DNA of 64,000 bases from Strongylocentrotus droebachiensis. Taxonomy: Eukaryota > Echinodermata > Echinoidea > Camarodonta > Strongylocentrotidae. The position numbers and the translations under genes are program-made. Below the pieces are notes generated by a model. The model was not told the origin of the DNA. It made no database searches and saw nothing but the letters and a program-made list of their open reading frames with translations. The stretch spans positions 310,001 to 374,000 of the forward strand of contig JAVYIG010000163.1 in assembly GCA_035222895.1 (NCBI GenBank). Direction: 5' to 3'. This document shows positions 34,593 through 47,416 of this stretch, one piece after another (within the stretch, counting starts at the first letter, position 1; each line of letters begins with the position of its first letter).

Positions 34593-36063
34593 ATTATATC
34601 ATAAGATATACCCTTTTACGTATTCTATATGACGCCATATTTGTGGTAATATAGCTTGGAATTATTCAACTATGAAAGAAAATAACATGCATAGTCAGTA
34701 ATGTAGAAAGGACATACAAGAGTGGAATCTAAGAAATGGCCAAGAACTTGAAGCTCTCCTTGATGATTTTTGTTCAATCTCAGTGGGGCTAATCAATTAC
34801 CTTAATAAAATGTTAAGGTAGTAATGTTTGTTATTAGGCAGCTTTGTGAAACATATTTCATCTTCTTTGTTTTAAAACTTGTATGTTTGTTAGTTTTTTT
34901 TTTTTTTTTTTTTATCTTTCATGTCCCTTTTTGCAACCTAATCAAACTAACCGTTCATATACGATTATACATGGCGATAACATCATTTGGTATCAAAATA
35001 AGGAATTGTTCGTCGACAAGCATTGCAGGACATAACAATTTTCTTAGTTTGCCTATTTAATCTGAAAATGTGAGCTTCTGGACTTTTCTTTCTTCTCTTA
35101 CTCTTGTTTGTCATTCTTTCTTTCTTTTTTCGTCTCATTACATTTAACGAAATCTCACTTTATAACTATTTTGAGCAGTTGTAGCTCGCATTGCTCTTTC
35201 TATCTCTCTCTCTCTCTCTCTCTCCAAAATCTAACCATATGATATTGGCGAGGAGGAACCTTGATTTCAACTTTATACATTCGTTTCCCTCACCATATCA
35301 CTATACATGTATAAACATATGAATATACATATAGTATAAAGTATAAATAAGAAAGAAAGAGGGGGTAAAATTATTAGAAGAGACAAAGAGCCAGAGGGAG
35401 TGATGAGATTGTAGGCCTATAATTTAAGTCCCGTCTTCGGTTCCCCCTTCCGAAGGTCTGCGCTGTTTCTTCTCTCCCCCATCATCCTATTCGGCCATTG
35501 ACATTTGTTTATTGCTCGAATTTCAGTTTGATCGCTTATGTAGCATTATCAGTTGACTTAGAAATGTCAAAAATGATAACACTTCCAAAGTCTAAAAGTT
35601 GGTCAACCTTGACTAAAGACTCATTATGTTAACAACAGAACAATAGCAACACTGATCAAACGCGTTAAGCCTACGGGCAGACTATAATTGTTTAAAGAGC
35701 CTTTTGTGAAAGAATAGCCATTGATCCTCTGCACACGCTGGGTGCGTTCTGTGTATGTAAATTTGTTCATGCGTCGCCGCACCATGGTAACCGGTAAGCC
35801 CCTTCGTTGACACTGCAAATGTACTAGCCTTTGTGTGCTAGTGTACGCAGGGCGAGGGGTAAGCGAAAAAGTTCGTGCGGTAGCTACAACGTGTTGGTCT
35901 AGTCTATACATACACACGGATGGAGTTCGGCAATAGTATCACAAGGCATCGGTAACAAAACACCTGTTGAGCTTCAAAGAGCTGCACAGTCATTACATTA
36001 CCCTCACTTGACATTCGTAACCTAGGCTGAGAGAGACAAAACACTGTTCGACCTTAGTCACCT

Positions 36064-36153
36064 TATATAATACAGAAAGGATATGAGCTGAAATCCTTCG
36101 GAAGGAAGGGGATATTTATTAAAAAAAACAAAATAATGAAGAATTTGATTTAG
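36064..36153 (+). promoter_or_regulatory. TATA box and upstream ORF of the methyltransferase-like gene
   Basis: TATATAA at 36064-36070 lies about 120 bases before the start codon, predicting transcription from near 36095. The leader holds a five-codon upstream ORF (ATG 36136, stop 36151-36153), which could lower translation of the main frame. Both are motif-level calls. Confidence 0.45.
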
Positions 36154-36185
36154 CAAGTCTTGCATTTATCTTGTACGAGGCCATC

Positions 36186-36269
36186 ATGTCCCATCTGCGC
36201 TCCGAAATATCCAATATTCTGAATATTGATGGAATGTTTTCTGCTGGTGGAACCTGCCCAAAAGCAAAG
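36186..36269 (+). CDS. Methyltransferase-like gene, coding exon 1
   Basis: Starts at ATG 36186 (MSHLRSEISNILNIDGMFSA) and ends at a consensus donor. The frame stays open past the donor to 36731 only because the intron there is pyrimidine-rich simple sequence; that part is not coding. No other ATG in this frame lies between the exon and the upstream TATA box. Confidence 0.65.
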
Positions 36270-39200
36270 GTAAGATTACACTATAAATTGTTTTACTTAT
36301 TGACAGTCTTTTCCTCCTCCTCCTTCTTTTTCTACTACCACTATAGTGCCATTACTACTACTACTACTACCACCGCCACTATTTCTACTACTTTATTATC
36401 ATTATTGTCTGCCCCTCTCACTCTTTTTTTCCTTCTCCTCCTCCTAATCCCCCTCATATTTTTCTCATTCTTCGCTATCATCATCATCATCACCATCATC
36501 TTTATCACCACCACTGTCATCATTACCAGCAACGTTATCATTTCCCTCATATTTGTAATGTATTATAAACAATGTTTCAATACGGCTTCATCATACATAA
36601 GTGATATAGTCATAGATCGTATTCCCTACTCCTTTCCTTCTCCTAATTCTCTTTTACTTATTATTCTCTCTTTATTTGCCATGCATTACGTGGAGGTACA
36701 TGTGTACGCGCAAGTCAAACATACACTTTGATTTGAAACGTTAGGTAATGCCTTAACTACATCATACTAGATCAACTATGTCATACTAATTATTCCGTAT
36801 GTTAGAGGCCTATAATGCATTCACTTAATATTTGTGATGGGAAAGACGATTATAGGAGGCATAAGTGAAAGTATGGACTATAATTATATAGGCCCACAGA
36901 GCTTCTCCCTTTGCTTACATTTTAAAGATACTATATGTCCCTTTTGCAGCCAACATCAAATTATGTAGAACTTTGCAAGAATTGTGAATATGTCATGTAT
37001 GTCCTATCTGTGAAATTTAAACGTTAGCAGTATCCTAGTATTCAATTATGCAAGGAAATCCGTTTTCTTTCTAGACTTCCCTGCCAAACACTATTGAGTG
37101 ACTGACTGACATCTTGTTTGTTGTTGATAATAACATTCATAAAATGTGCTGTAACAGGTACATGTACATGAGCATTTGTCTACATCAATAACCTACTACT
37201 TGTAATGGCCAAACTTAAACTGATTGAATCTTTGTGCAGCACAAAACGTACGACCATTCGGTACAACGGTCCGAAAATCAGACTTTTACTTAAGTGATTG
37301 CAATCACTTATGTCGATTCGACAACTAATGGTCGTTATTTTCCCACAAAAAGCCATTTTTAAACCCTTTCGTTTTGAGGGAAGTTCTAAATAAGTATTGT
37401 CTTTTAAATGCCGTTGAAATTTAACCTTTCATTTTTTTAAATCTGCAAATGGGACATGTACCTTTAACATAATAATTGTGTACATCGTCTCATAATATGG
37501 TTTAATCATGTTGATAAAGACACATTGATGTGATGTTATATGCATGCATAGAAGGCTTTGATTTGGTTCAATTCCCTCCTGTTGCCATCATCAGTAAACA
37601 TTAACAACGCAGTGTTGTGTGCATGTCATTATTTGCTATTGACTCCTGATTAGATGTTATGTGAGGACCGCTCTAAATGTCTTTTTATTATACCATTGAT
37701 AACAGTTTAAAGTTCTTTAATCTATAAAATACTATCTCTGTGTATGAGTTATTAAACGTGAGTCAATGACTCTCTAAATCCTTTATATCTGAAAGAGATT
37801 CATTCCCTTCTAGGAGTCAATAACAACACGACCAACTAGTTTCTCTTCTCTATACTTAAAAATAAATAAATCTAAAATTGATGATAAATATCAACGCCTG
37901 TACAATATTATTTTAAACTCCAATATTTTAAAACTCTCTTAGCATTAACACATTGCAGTATAATGGGATAAATGCACCATGCAGCAACCTCGCAACTAAT
38001 TAATTCACCTCCGAGAAGAAAGCTACATGTATAGAATAGGCCATTTTCGTAATATAATGTAATGGCTAGTGATTCCCAAATGGGCTGTTTTCGTAAAGTA
38101 ATCAATAAGTGCATACATCTTTGTGAAGTGCCTTCGTGCAAAATATTTCACTCACCTGTTACAGATGATTATATTTGAATACTGTAGTCAGATTGCGAAT
38201 TACGTATAATGATTGTTGCCAACAACACAATATGCAATAAGTACAATTTGTAAAAGGTGAATTAAATCATTTTTAATGAGGCACTTAACAAAGACGTGTA
38301 ATTTTTAAAGTTGATAACATTGAGAAAATGGCTTATTGGGGAATAATTCCAAACTAGCCATCTGTCTCTCAAGACTTCACCACTTACATGTACCTTTAAT
38401 TCATAAGCATACATTGTATGTTTTTGATGTTTTAAATAGTACTTTCGAAGTATCGAGTTTAAGACCATTTTAATGGCCTTGTACATGTAAGTCACCTCTT
38501 GAAATGTTCGAACATTAAAATTACATACTACTGGTTTGATTTTTCGACAGTAGTTGCAATTCTCGCTACCCTAAATAGGTACGAAAATCTCGAAATTCGC
38601 GAGACGAGGTAATTTTCACTCTCTCGGGTCGTCACTACAACTTCCGGTATAGAGTCCCATCCCGCTGGCGCTAGCGCCTGTGTTCTCCAATGAGACCAAA
38701 ATTATTCCAGAAAAAGTATTTGGGATAGCCTTTGGCATAACCATCTGGATCAATCTGCTCCTTATCGAAATGTCTCGAACAAAGCCGCGATTTTTTGGTC
38801 AAATTCACTTTGTCCTTGCGGCGAATCAAGCGCAGCCATGTCGCTCGTGTTCCAGCTTCGGTGGGAAATTTCACCCAAGTCACGGCCATCATCCACCCCT
38901 ATTTTTCAGGGTTCTTACGCTTGGAATCATGAGCCCAGCACTGTGGAGCCTCACAAAAGAAAACCATCGTCACTGATGTCAAAAGACGCAAAAAACAACG
39001 AATGAAATGTTCAAATAAACGTTGAAATATTTGCGAAAAAAAAACAAGACCGAGCAGACGACATATTCGGTGCATACACGTTGTGTGGCGACGGCGTTTT
39101 ACGTTTACGCTATCGCGCCTAGTATAGCGCCTGCACAGGAAGCTGTAATGTCGAAAAGCTATCCCATAATGCAATGCGCGTTTTCAGGATTTTCCCCGGA

Positions 39201-40475
39201 TCTCGGCAGAATCGCTATTTGGGGTAGCGAGAATTGTGTTAATATGAGAGTGGAAAATAAATAAAATAAGATTAAAGAATGAAAGTATTGCCTACAAAGG
39301 GTGGGGAATAATACAATGAAATTTCTATCGATCGAAATGGTTATGAATATCAAACAGGTAATAATTGTGCATACAGAGATAATATTTCATAATAATGTAT
39401 TATTCTTGATTTTCAGACCGCGCGGGATATGGACGTCCACAAACCCGTGTCTGACCCGGGTCCTTTCACCCCACGGGACCCTCCTCTGCCGAGTACCCCA
39501 CAACCTTTCGCAGTCATCAGTGAACATTGGTCTGACAGGCTCCAACTCCCGCTCTATGAGGAAAATGACATCTTCAGCTTCGGCAAGGTTTACGAAGACG
39601 CCATGTACAAGCTAATCCACAAACACCTCGAGCTTGACACCCACGATCGGTTTGCGTATGTCGGCAACAGCAAAGGCAGTTTCGCGGAAAAGCTTAAGGA
39701 AAAGTTCTGCTTACTTCAACCCATGGTTAACATTTACCCCGGGTTGATTCACTACGAGGAAACTAGCAACCAAAGAATGTTGCCGTTTAAGATCAAACAT
39801 GTGGGCGCTGAGGAGTACTTTCGGCAGCTGTCGATAGATTTAGAGGAAGGCCAGAAAGATGCCCCGTTTGATAAGATGATGCTGAAAGACGCTTGTGAAC
39901 ATTTTACGAATCCGGAGGAGACATTTGCGCATATTATGAGAACGATTTCTTCATCAGGAAAAGTCCTAATTATTCATCGGCCAGGACCTATGAATACGCT
40001 ACCTTTATTTTCAGAAGCAAATAGACGGCTAGCCGAAGAAGATAACGATGAACCCTACACGAAACTAATCAAAAACTTGCAGCGTATCCGAGTCGACGTT
40101 CGATGGGAAATCGAGACGCTGCCGATCGTCATGCCGAAAGCAAAATGGCTAGCTATGCTACAGAAGAAGTTCCCACCACAAATGGAGATTGCTAGCCAAG
40201 GGCAAGTGCAACAGGGTGTACGCGAATTGACAGAAGGGATGCTGAAATACGCGGGAGAAACGGTCGAATTCTATGACCGTCTCCTGTTTATCACTGCCTG
40301 TCATCCTATGGTCGACAGTGGCTATCCGAGTGTCCAGAGAAGCGGCGCACCAGCAATGCAACCATACCCGGGATTGCTGAATCAGAAATACACCTTGACC
40401 GTCACTCCAGATATCTACAAACATTTACGAGAGTTGGAGAAGAAACCGGCTGAAAAGAAGAAGATTATAAGGTGA
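36186..40475 (+). CDS. SAM-dependent methyltransferase-like protein, two coding exons
   Basis: Exon 36186-36269 (28 codons, donor AAG/GTAAGA) joins exon 39417-40475 (acceptor gattttcag) in phase 0, giving 380 residues. The core looks like a class I Rossmann methyltransferase: FAYVGNSKGSFAEKL (about residues 107-121) at motif I, FDKMMLKDACEHFTNPEETF (about 179-198) at the strand that usually reads D-x-V/I...LEH, and GKVLIIHRP (about 209-217) after it. The glycine pattern of motif I is degenerate (VGNSKGS, not GxGxG), so SAM binding needs proof. The C-terminal 150 residues have no motif I recognise; there is no signal peptide or membrane segment, and the end is Lys-rich. Substrate unknown. The 3.1-kb intron is mostly transposon-derived. 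Confidence 0.75.
36300..36545 (+). repeat. Trinucleotide simple sequence at the start of the methyltransferase intron
   Basis: (TCC), (TAC/CAC) and (ATC) runs, open in the exon 1 frame but not coding. Confidence 0.75.
36922..37467. mobile_element. TTAA-flanked MITE, copy 2
   Basis: The same 0.54-kb element as 17638-18178, same orientation, in the methyltransferase intron. Confidence 0.75.
38035..38338. mobile_element. Diverged CAATAGGCC-type foldback MITE
   Basis: aataggccattttcgtaata at left, gagaaaatggcttattggg at right, with gaagtgcc-type internal blocks as at 7888-8199. Confidence 0.55.
38557..39236. mobile_element. Decayed P-like DNA transposon (TIR element with THAP relic)
   Basis: A 22-base inverted repeat, CAATTCTCGCTACCCTAAAT at 38557 and its mirror at 39215-39236 (one mismatch), encloses 680 bp whose only coding trace is the antisense THAP domain. 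No clean 8-bp target duplication is seen. The P-superfamily assignment rests on the THAP domain and is an inference. Confidence 0.5.
38671..39030 (-). pseudogene. THAP zinc-finger domain broken by an in-frame stop
   Basis: Reading on the minus strand: MVFFCEAPQC (first Cys pair), an in-frame TAG at 38901-38899, then WVKFPTEAGTRATWLRLIRR, SRLCSRHF (the Cys-x2-His pair) and a GYPKYFF end in the place of the AVPTIF box. Cys-to-Cys spacing of about 52 is at the long end for THAP. Both halves are in the same frame, so a single nonsense codon separates them. It sits inside an element with terminal inverted repeats. THAP domains are the N-terminal DNA-binding part of P-element transposases, so this is probably a dead transposase head. 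Confidence 0.6.
39417..40475 (+). CDS. Methyltransferase-like gene, coding exon 2
   Basis: The exon starts with TARD just before the internal Met at 39429 and holds nearly all of the fold. Codon use and base composition (GC-richer, no low complexity) contrast sharply with the AT-rich flanks, supporting real coding. Confidence 0.85.
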   Translation, partial: TARDMDVHKPVSDPGPFTPRDPPLPSTPQPFAVISEHWSDRLQLPLYEENDIFSFGKVYEDAMYKLIHKHLELDTHDRFAYVGNSKGSFAEKLKEKFCLLQPMVNIYPGLIHYEETSNQRMLPFKIKHVGAEEYFRQLSIDLEEGQKDAPFDKMMLKDACEHFTNPEETFAHIMRTISSSGKVLIIHRPGPMNTLPLFSEANRRLAEEDNDEPYTKLIKNLQRIRVDVRWEIETLPIVMPKAKWLAMLQKKFPPQMEIASQGQVQQGVRELTEGMLKYAGETVEFYDRLLFITACHPMVDSGYPSVQRSGAPAMQPYPGLLNQKYTLTVTPDIYKHLRELEKKPAEKKKIIR

Positions 40476-40890
40476 TGACGTAAGGATGATAACATCATTA
40501 TATTTCCTTTCTTTGGTGGCACTTTTTGCTACAACATGTCGATTGAATGTAAAAATATCAAAAGGAAAGAACCGTCCAGGATTCGTAGAGAAAACACCAA
40601 AATACCAACAATTGTTTATATTTTTTAAATTCGAATCGTCAAATTTCTTTAAAGTAATATACATGTAGGTGAATTTTTTTAATTGGTAAAGGACTTTTAA
40701 TCTGAAGACGGAAATTCTCAAATGACACGATCTTAAACGAAAACTATTCTCATAAACAAAATAAGGTATCAATTTGTTTTCAAGATAAAAATGAAACGGC
40801 GTTTTAAAATGTTACATTGTGTAGTTTTTTTTAATCTGAAGGAAATACAAATGTATTTGTCTCTCTTAAACTCCACTCCAAATAAATAAA
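40476..40890 (+). terminator. 3' UTR and poly(A) signals of the methyltransferase-like gene
   Basis: Two overlapping AATAAA motifs at 40881-40886 and 40885-40890, about 400 bases after the stop, are the first good poly(A) signals downstream. Confidence 0.45.
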
Positions 40891-43800
40891 AGATCGTTAT
40901 GTTGTTTGGAAAATGTCACTGTTGAAATGAAAAGTTTAAAAATTGCAATCACTTTTTTACAAATCAAATGGCATTTACATTTTAGTATCAAGGATACATA
41001 TTCTTACTTAGAGTAAAAACAGTAAGCTTCGAAATCCAGGTGAGATAATTGTAAGATCAACTGTACGATTTTGACGTTATTTTTACAAAAATAAATCTAT
41101 TGCCGATCCCTACATTTTTTCACCGAAAAAAAAAAAATTCACTTTCTCTCTCCTTGATTGAATAAAATTACAGGACAAACAATGAAAACAAAAAAGATGT
41201 GTTTACTGATTTTATACATATTTCTTAAACCATAGTTACTCTAGACGACTAGCAAGCTTGAAAGGGGCTTTCTCCCGACATAGCAACGACTTATGTATGC
41301 AAAGTGAATTCCATTAATAGAAATACCACTTTACGTAACAAGTGAATCAAATGATTGGTAACCGAGGATTTGGGAGTGAAACACTGTATACATAAATGTA
41401 ATAACATTAGTAAACGGGTCTATTGACTTACTAGGTAAATCAGGAATTTCATAAAGAAATTAGTGAAATCAATGGGTGTCCCGGAGATGATAGATACATT
41501 TACAATAATTAGTAACAATGAAGATTCTTTATCACTCAAGTGAACGTGAACATCTGCTGCTTTTTAACATAGAGAATCAATAACGATCCATATGGAGAAT
41601 GAACAAATGCGATTGATTAACAGACATAGTGAGGATTTGATTCATTTGTAGCCATGGGAGGTCAAAGATCAAATCTATTATTCGTTCTTGACAAGTGAAG
41701 GTCTAACCTATCTCATTAAATAATTCGCGAGACCAGCATACTTACATAAATTATATAGAATTTAATGGTGTGGTGAGAATTGCTTGAAAGATCTTATCAA
41801 GTGAGAAATCAATCATTCATGATCTTATCAATAGGTCATTTTCGTAATGAAATCAAATTTAAAATTAAAGTGCTTTTTTACAAATTATATCATTGACCAG
41901 GTGAATCAACTATTTGTAACATTGCATTTAACAAAGATTGATACACTTCATGTGATTACATTACGAAAGTGGCCTATTGAGAAAGCAAACATGGTATGAA
42001 CTGTGATATCTACGTATGACTTTTAAAAGAATTTCATATATTTCTAAAAATCCATCACCAATGCTAAATAAATCGTTCGTTTGTCTACGAACAACAACAA
42101 ATGTTTTATCGAGTTATTGAATATGTCTTAGTATTTATCATTGTCATGAATTTAGGTGATTAGCTGGTCGATTCGTTCACGTTGAGTTTTTCCCGTTACA
42201 TCACTTATAATCTGTATGTTTCCTGTATAACAAAAAGCTGCAGGTTTGAATATCCGTCCAACCTTCATTCTTACCATTAAAAAATGTAATATTTACTTCC
42301 ATATTTTTGTGCGAAGTAAAAGAATAATTAGTATTATATCATATATTGTTTTTTTCTTATTAGAAAAAGCTGCAGATTTCAAAATCCGTCCAACAATCAT
42401 TATTTCATGTTAAAGAAGTGTACATTTCAGAAAAATTGATATTTTTGCTATATTGAGCTCGCTTACATGTACATCGATTTGCAAGATTTTTGTAATTGTT
42501 TTATTGATATTTTGTGCAAACTATTTCCATGAGCAGAACACTTACATGATTTTGAACAAATTTATAATTGTAATCCAGTATTCCTATTGTGCAATCAATG
42601 CTGAACTGTGTGTGTGTGTGTAAAAAAACCTGTAAAGGCTTCTCTATATTTTGTTATCTTTTTATAGCAAACCTCCTTCTGTTGATGTTTTGTGTACATA
42701 TATTATGTTTGCAGTTCTAATTTACGAATGTCTTGATTATAACACCCAAAAAGAAGTGAACTACTGAATCAGTAATGGTTTATTGCAAACACCCGTGAAT
42801 TCAGCCGCCGGAAACGTTTAGTTTGCTAAAGTGTTTTTGAGAAACACGGGCCAGTATTCTACTAAAACTTAAACCCGACGTTGGGCTTAATGTTCTAACT
42901 CGAGTTTAACAAAGGACTGTTAGTCTGAGGTCTAAGATTTCCTATGTCACGCGTGATTTTAGACCCATTTTCGGGTTTTTAAAACTTAATTATTAAAATA
43001 CGGCCATAGTCCATAGAGTTTAATGTTGCTGGGATTAAAAGCCTCGCTGGGGGAACGTTATATGGCTCAATTTGAAACGATTGTCAGTGTATGAATCTCT
43101 TTGTAGAGATATCGTTTGCCACAACTCTCTGTGTCGTTATAGTAAACACTTTCCAACTGTAGAAGTACACAATTATTATTTAACGACTCTTACATGTTTT
43201 ATGGTTTTTAAAACACGAATCAGACACAAATGATTAAGTGAAGAAGTAAAGCCTCACATCTGGCTGATGTCTGGCTCATAAGCAACACATTTTGAGCAAC
43301 GTGATCCCATTTATAAGTAATTTCCATGAAATGAAACGATAATTGTTTCATCACCTTTTTGGAAATGATACTGATATTTGCAATAATCATTAGAATGTAA
43401 ATTATTGACACATGTACTAGTCTCAATCTAAGAGACATCCTCTGCTATAGTAAGTGATAAGTGTGCTCTCTAATTTTGGCATTGGGGTCTTTTAATGCGT
43501 TTGAATTTGTTTTTGATTTGCAATACGAAGAGAGAAGCCAACATTCCAAGGTTTCATTGTTTGTTTTCTCTTTTGGCATTAACATGTATAACTATTTGAT
43601 CATGTATATGAATTTTATTCAATAAAATAGATTATCTATCACTTTGGAAATGTATTAGTGCTTTCATTTTTCAGTTGATTTACTTCAGCGTTACTGTTAT
43701 TTAATATTTTTTATTTTGTATTTCTTTCTTTTTTTTTTATTACTCATTAAAATAACAGAAACGTGGTTTACTTCGTTCCATCTGGTCTTCGCATCGCGTT

Positions 43801-44387
43801 GGGTTACACGAACTTCCGTGAATAATCAATCACTAAGGGTCTGCCTTTACGTTGGAGAAATATATCGCTTTTTATCTGAAAAAACAAACATCAAATCTAC
43901 GAGAACTCGCATCTCGAACCGACGTATTTTAATACCAGATAAATAATTTGGATGGGCATGATTTCATAAATGTATTGGAAAAAAGCTTGGCATATTCACA
44001 ATGACAATCTTTGAAAAAAATGGTATTGTTTGAACTCATTTCACTCAACAATTTGTGAATATAGGAGCACATTTTCACAGAGGTTCATCTCTTCCGACAA
44101 CGTGACGCGCCCGACCTTTTGTAAATATGTTTTTTTTTCTCATAAAAGTTCGTGTAATCTGACGACCCGACCCAACGTTAAGATCAGTAGGTACTTAGTA
44201 AACCCAAAAGAAGCATTTTTTTTAATGCCACGAATAATATGATTGTGACCGTTAACACTAGCAATTATACCGATCTTAAAGTAGTATAAACCATTTGGTG
44301 ACCTCATCTATTTTCCAATCATGATTTATATTATAAGTCAACCAAATAGATGCTATAAAGGTTGCATGTTACGATAAAAAATGGAAG
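40891..44387. other. Intergenic, no supported gene apart from a short MITE
   Basis: AT-rich. There are two similar phrases aaaagctgcaggtttgaata / aaaagctgcagatttcaaaa at 42233 and 42364, and a diverged element-like stretch at 43790-44180. No exon signatures were found on either strand. Confidence 0.4.
41829..41979. mobile_element. Short CAATAGGCC-type foldback MITE
   Basis: caataggtcattttcgtaat and its mirror attacgaaagtggcctattg, 151 bp. Confidence 0.7.
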
Positions 44388-44694
44388 CAATATACCAGTT
44401 CGTAGATACAATCTGAGCATACGCGGATTGATCTGCGCATGCGCAGATAAAGGTCACTTGAACAACATTTTAAAACCCACTCAGCAATGTAATCATTGCT
44501 CATGCATGCACCTGTGATGCATTCTATTGAACACAGGTGGAAGTAATCTTTTCAAGAGGGCAAACAAAGAATCACTTCCATGACTTTAGCTGTGATTATT
44601 TCAAGAGGCACAAAGTTGGATTTATCTATGTTTAAAAGATATGTGGATATTTGGGGTCATAGTACCCATGTGCTAACTACGAACTGGTCTATTG
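44388..44694. mobile_element. Small TIR element (ACCAGTTCGTAG ends)
   Basis: caatataccagttcgtag at left and ctacgaactggtctattg at right, 307 bp, no ORF. Confidence 0.55.
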
Positions 44695-47416
44695 TGTTTT
44701 CAGATCACAACAAGTCGTAGTATATAACGAGAGGCGGGTTCATTGGTTCAAGTGGTTCTACAGAACAGCCTGTGTATTAATTAAAATACCAATAAAACCA
44801 AATTTATCATTTCATCCTATAATAACTTAACTATTTCCGCACGTATCGGGCTCGGGTATGGGATATGAAACAGGTTCCAATTAACCCTACTTAGCCCTAC
44901 TTGAAGTGAACTTTAGAATGGTGCATACTAAAAGATGACGCTACCTGCACCAAGCATTGCGTAACCATAGAAACGAGATTTGGTACCCGATGTTATGATG
45001 ACAGGTGATGAATTACGTACAAATTGATTTAAATAATTAATGAAGTGCCAGACGGTAAACTCACTATACCATTGTGTGCGGATATTGAGAATTGATAATT
45101 ACCCTTTCCTCCTTTGGGCGAGATATCAATTATAGAGTACGGCCCTACACAGTTGTTAGCGTCAAGAAAACCAATTTGTCGTCCAACCAAGATATTTATT
45201 ATTTCCATTTTCTTAAATTAGCATTAATTATTCCACTATTAAACTGGTATAAATAAAGGCCTGTAGGAAGAACAAAATTAAAATAGAAACAATATTTAAC
45301 CCCAAAAAGTGTAAAGAAACAGGACAACAGCAGAAATGAAACATAATTTATAGATTAATAGAAAATGCTAAACTTTTAATTGAATGACCATTTTTGTATA
45401 TAATCTTAAATTTAACATTAACATAATCATAAATTATTTCAATATGTTATATAAAGATATAAAGTGACATCTATAGCAGTAGAGTGTGAGATGTTGATAA
45501 GGCCAAGTAAAAATGATTCCTAATCCAAAAAAAATGATGAGAGATTCCATGTTATTTCATCAATATTTTGTCTGTACAAAAAGTATAGATACATTTCAAC
45601 ATTCTTTAAATGAAATTCTAAAGGTATATGCACGTAGAAACTCAAAAGATTGTAAAATTCCTTTCTTTCAATGGTTTGCGTTATCTCACTCTTTGGAAAG
45701 GCTCAGATTTTGTCTTATTTCATTTCGGAACAAAAATATGAAATGACCAACAACAAAAAAAGGAGGCGGGTCGAAAAGGGGAAGGAGGAGGGGACGATCA
45801 ACTACGAATTAATTTCATATGGCCTTAGGACAAGAATACGGAGATTGAAGAAAGAGAAGGTAAAGAGAATGGGAAAGGACGTGGGGAGAAAGAGAGGGAA
45901 ACGTATCATTTACAGGCAGTACAATTTACTGACATCGCTACCACTGCTGTTATGTATTTTCAATCACTTCATCTTTCGTATTCCTGTCCACAAGCTTCAT
46001 CACGTGCGCGTCATCTGTTGGTGATGCATTGTTGGACATGGTTGTCGAAACATCGGGACATAGTGAGCAGCAGATGGCAGTATACGCAAATATGAAGTAG
46101 TGTGAGTGAAACATCATGCCTTTATTGGTTTAATTTAGCCTACATTTACACTTTTAAAACACAGGATAACTGGGTAACAGACAAACACGAGTGAGATTTC
46201 AATAGATTGAACTTTTTGCCTAAATGTACAAGAGTAGAAAACCACATCTTAAAGTCATGTTAGGAACATCTTTCTTTGGGAGTGGGTTCAACTTCAAAAC
46301 AAAATGCTCCCTAATTTCACTCCTAAAAGAGTGGATTTCCACCCCTCTCCCTGAGTTGATACCAGCAACATGAATACAAGTGTGATAAATTTCTGATATA
46401 ACGAGGTATCAAGAGCAACTCTTCACCATGATTAGTGCATTAATGATCATTATACACCTGTACATATATTGTGAGGAAAAAGATTTACGTGTATTTATGT
46501 TCATTTAGGGGATTTTAAACTTCGGGCTTGAGGTTCTTGCATTTACTTTCTTCATGTACGTGTCTGGTGATTTTGGATGTTTGTGGGGTTTGTGCTTAGG
46601 GCTTGCAGAAATTTTCGAGGGGACTTGAGAAATGTAGGCGAATGGAGAATATGGAAGAAAAAAAACTACATGTAAAAACTGGATTCAAGATTCAAAATGT
46701 CTTTTATTCAATGCTCGCAACCTTTACGGTTGAATTGATACCGAATCTACATGTTTAAAAAAAACATATACAAATTACAAACAGAGGGAACTAAAACAGA
46801 TCCAAGTAAAGTACTCCAAAAGGTGACAAAAAAGGTGTACACGAATTGCGAATTTAAAATGACATTTGAAATTAATCTAGAAATTGGAAACCATGGGAAT
46901 TTCATTTAAATTGAAACCATGAGTAATATAGAATCAATGAATCAGGAATTTTTTTAATGTAAACACTATTCAATCATGACTACCAATTTTGTTCATCCTT
47001 GAATATGCATATATTGTGAATAAAGAAAATAAATGCTCTGTTTCAATTACATAATGTCGCACAGCAGAATTTGAATAATTAAAAGAACATTTCAGCAAAA
47101 GTTACTTCACAGATTGATAAGAAGCTGGCAAAGACAATGTAATAAGCCGATCATATACTCCACAGAGATTGACATTATATAAGTGGGGACAAAAAAGAAG
47201 CAACTATTCATCAGTATCACCACGCAGTGAAGAACGTTGTGTAAAAATTCACTGGTAAATATTACGGAATACAGCAAGAAGAAGAAGAGAAAATTCTAAA
47301 AATATGTATTTACATTAATTGGCGGAACAAGAAGAACAATACTAATTACTAATGTAAAAGAATTTAATGAGCATCAGAATTATTTACTTACTAACAACAA
47401 TAATGTAAAAACCACA
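44695..47416. other. Intergenic, nothing recognised
   Basis: AT-rich; a Lys/Arg-rich frame at 45671-46024 comes from purine-rich sequence and has no domain. If the minus-strand LRP-like gene continues, its next exons may be hidden here; none could be identified. Confidence 0.35.

Noticed and set aside
35624..35917. 97-codon minus-strand frame upstream of the methyltransferase
   Set aside because: No domain or splice support; it lies in the presumed promoter region.
36270..36731. Extension of methyltransferase exon 1 as a 186-residue protein
   Set aside because: Continues past a consensus donor into trinucleotide simple sequence; splicing to 39417 gives a perfect frame instead.
45671..46024. 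Lys/Arg-rich 117-codon frame resembling a nuclear protein
   Set aside because: Explained by purine-rich sequence; no conserved motif and no splice or promoter context.
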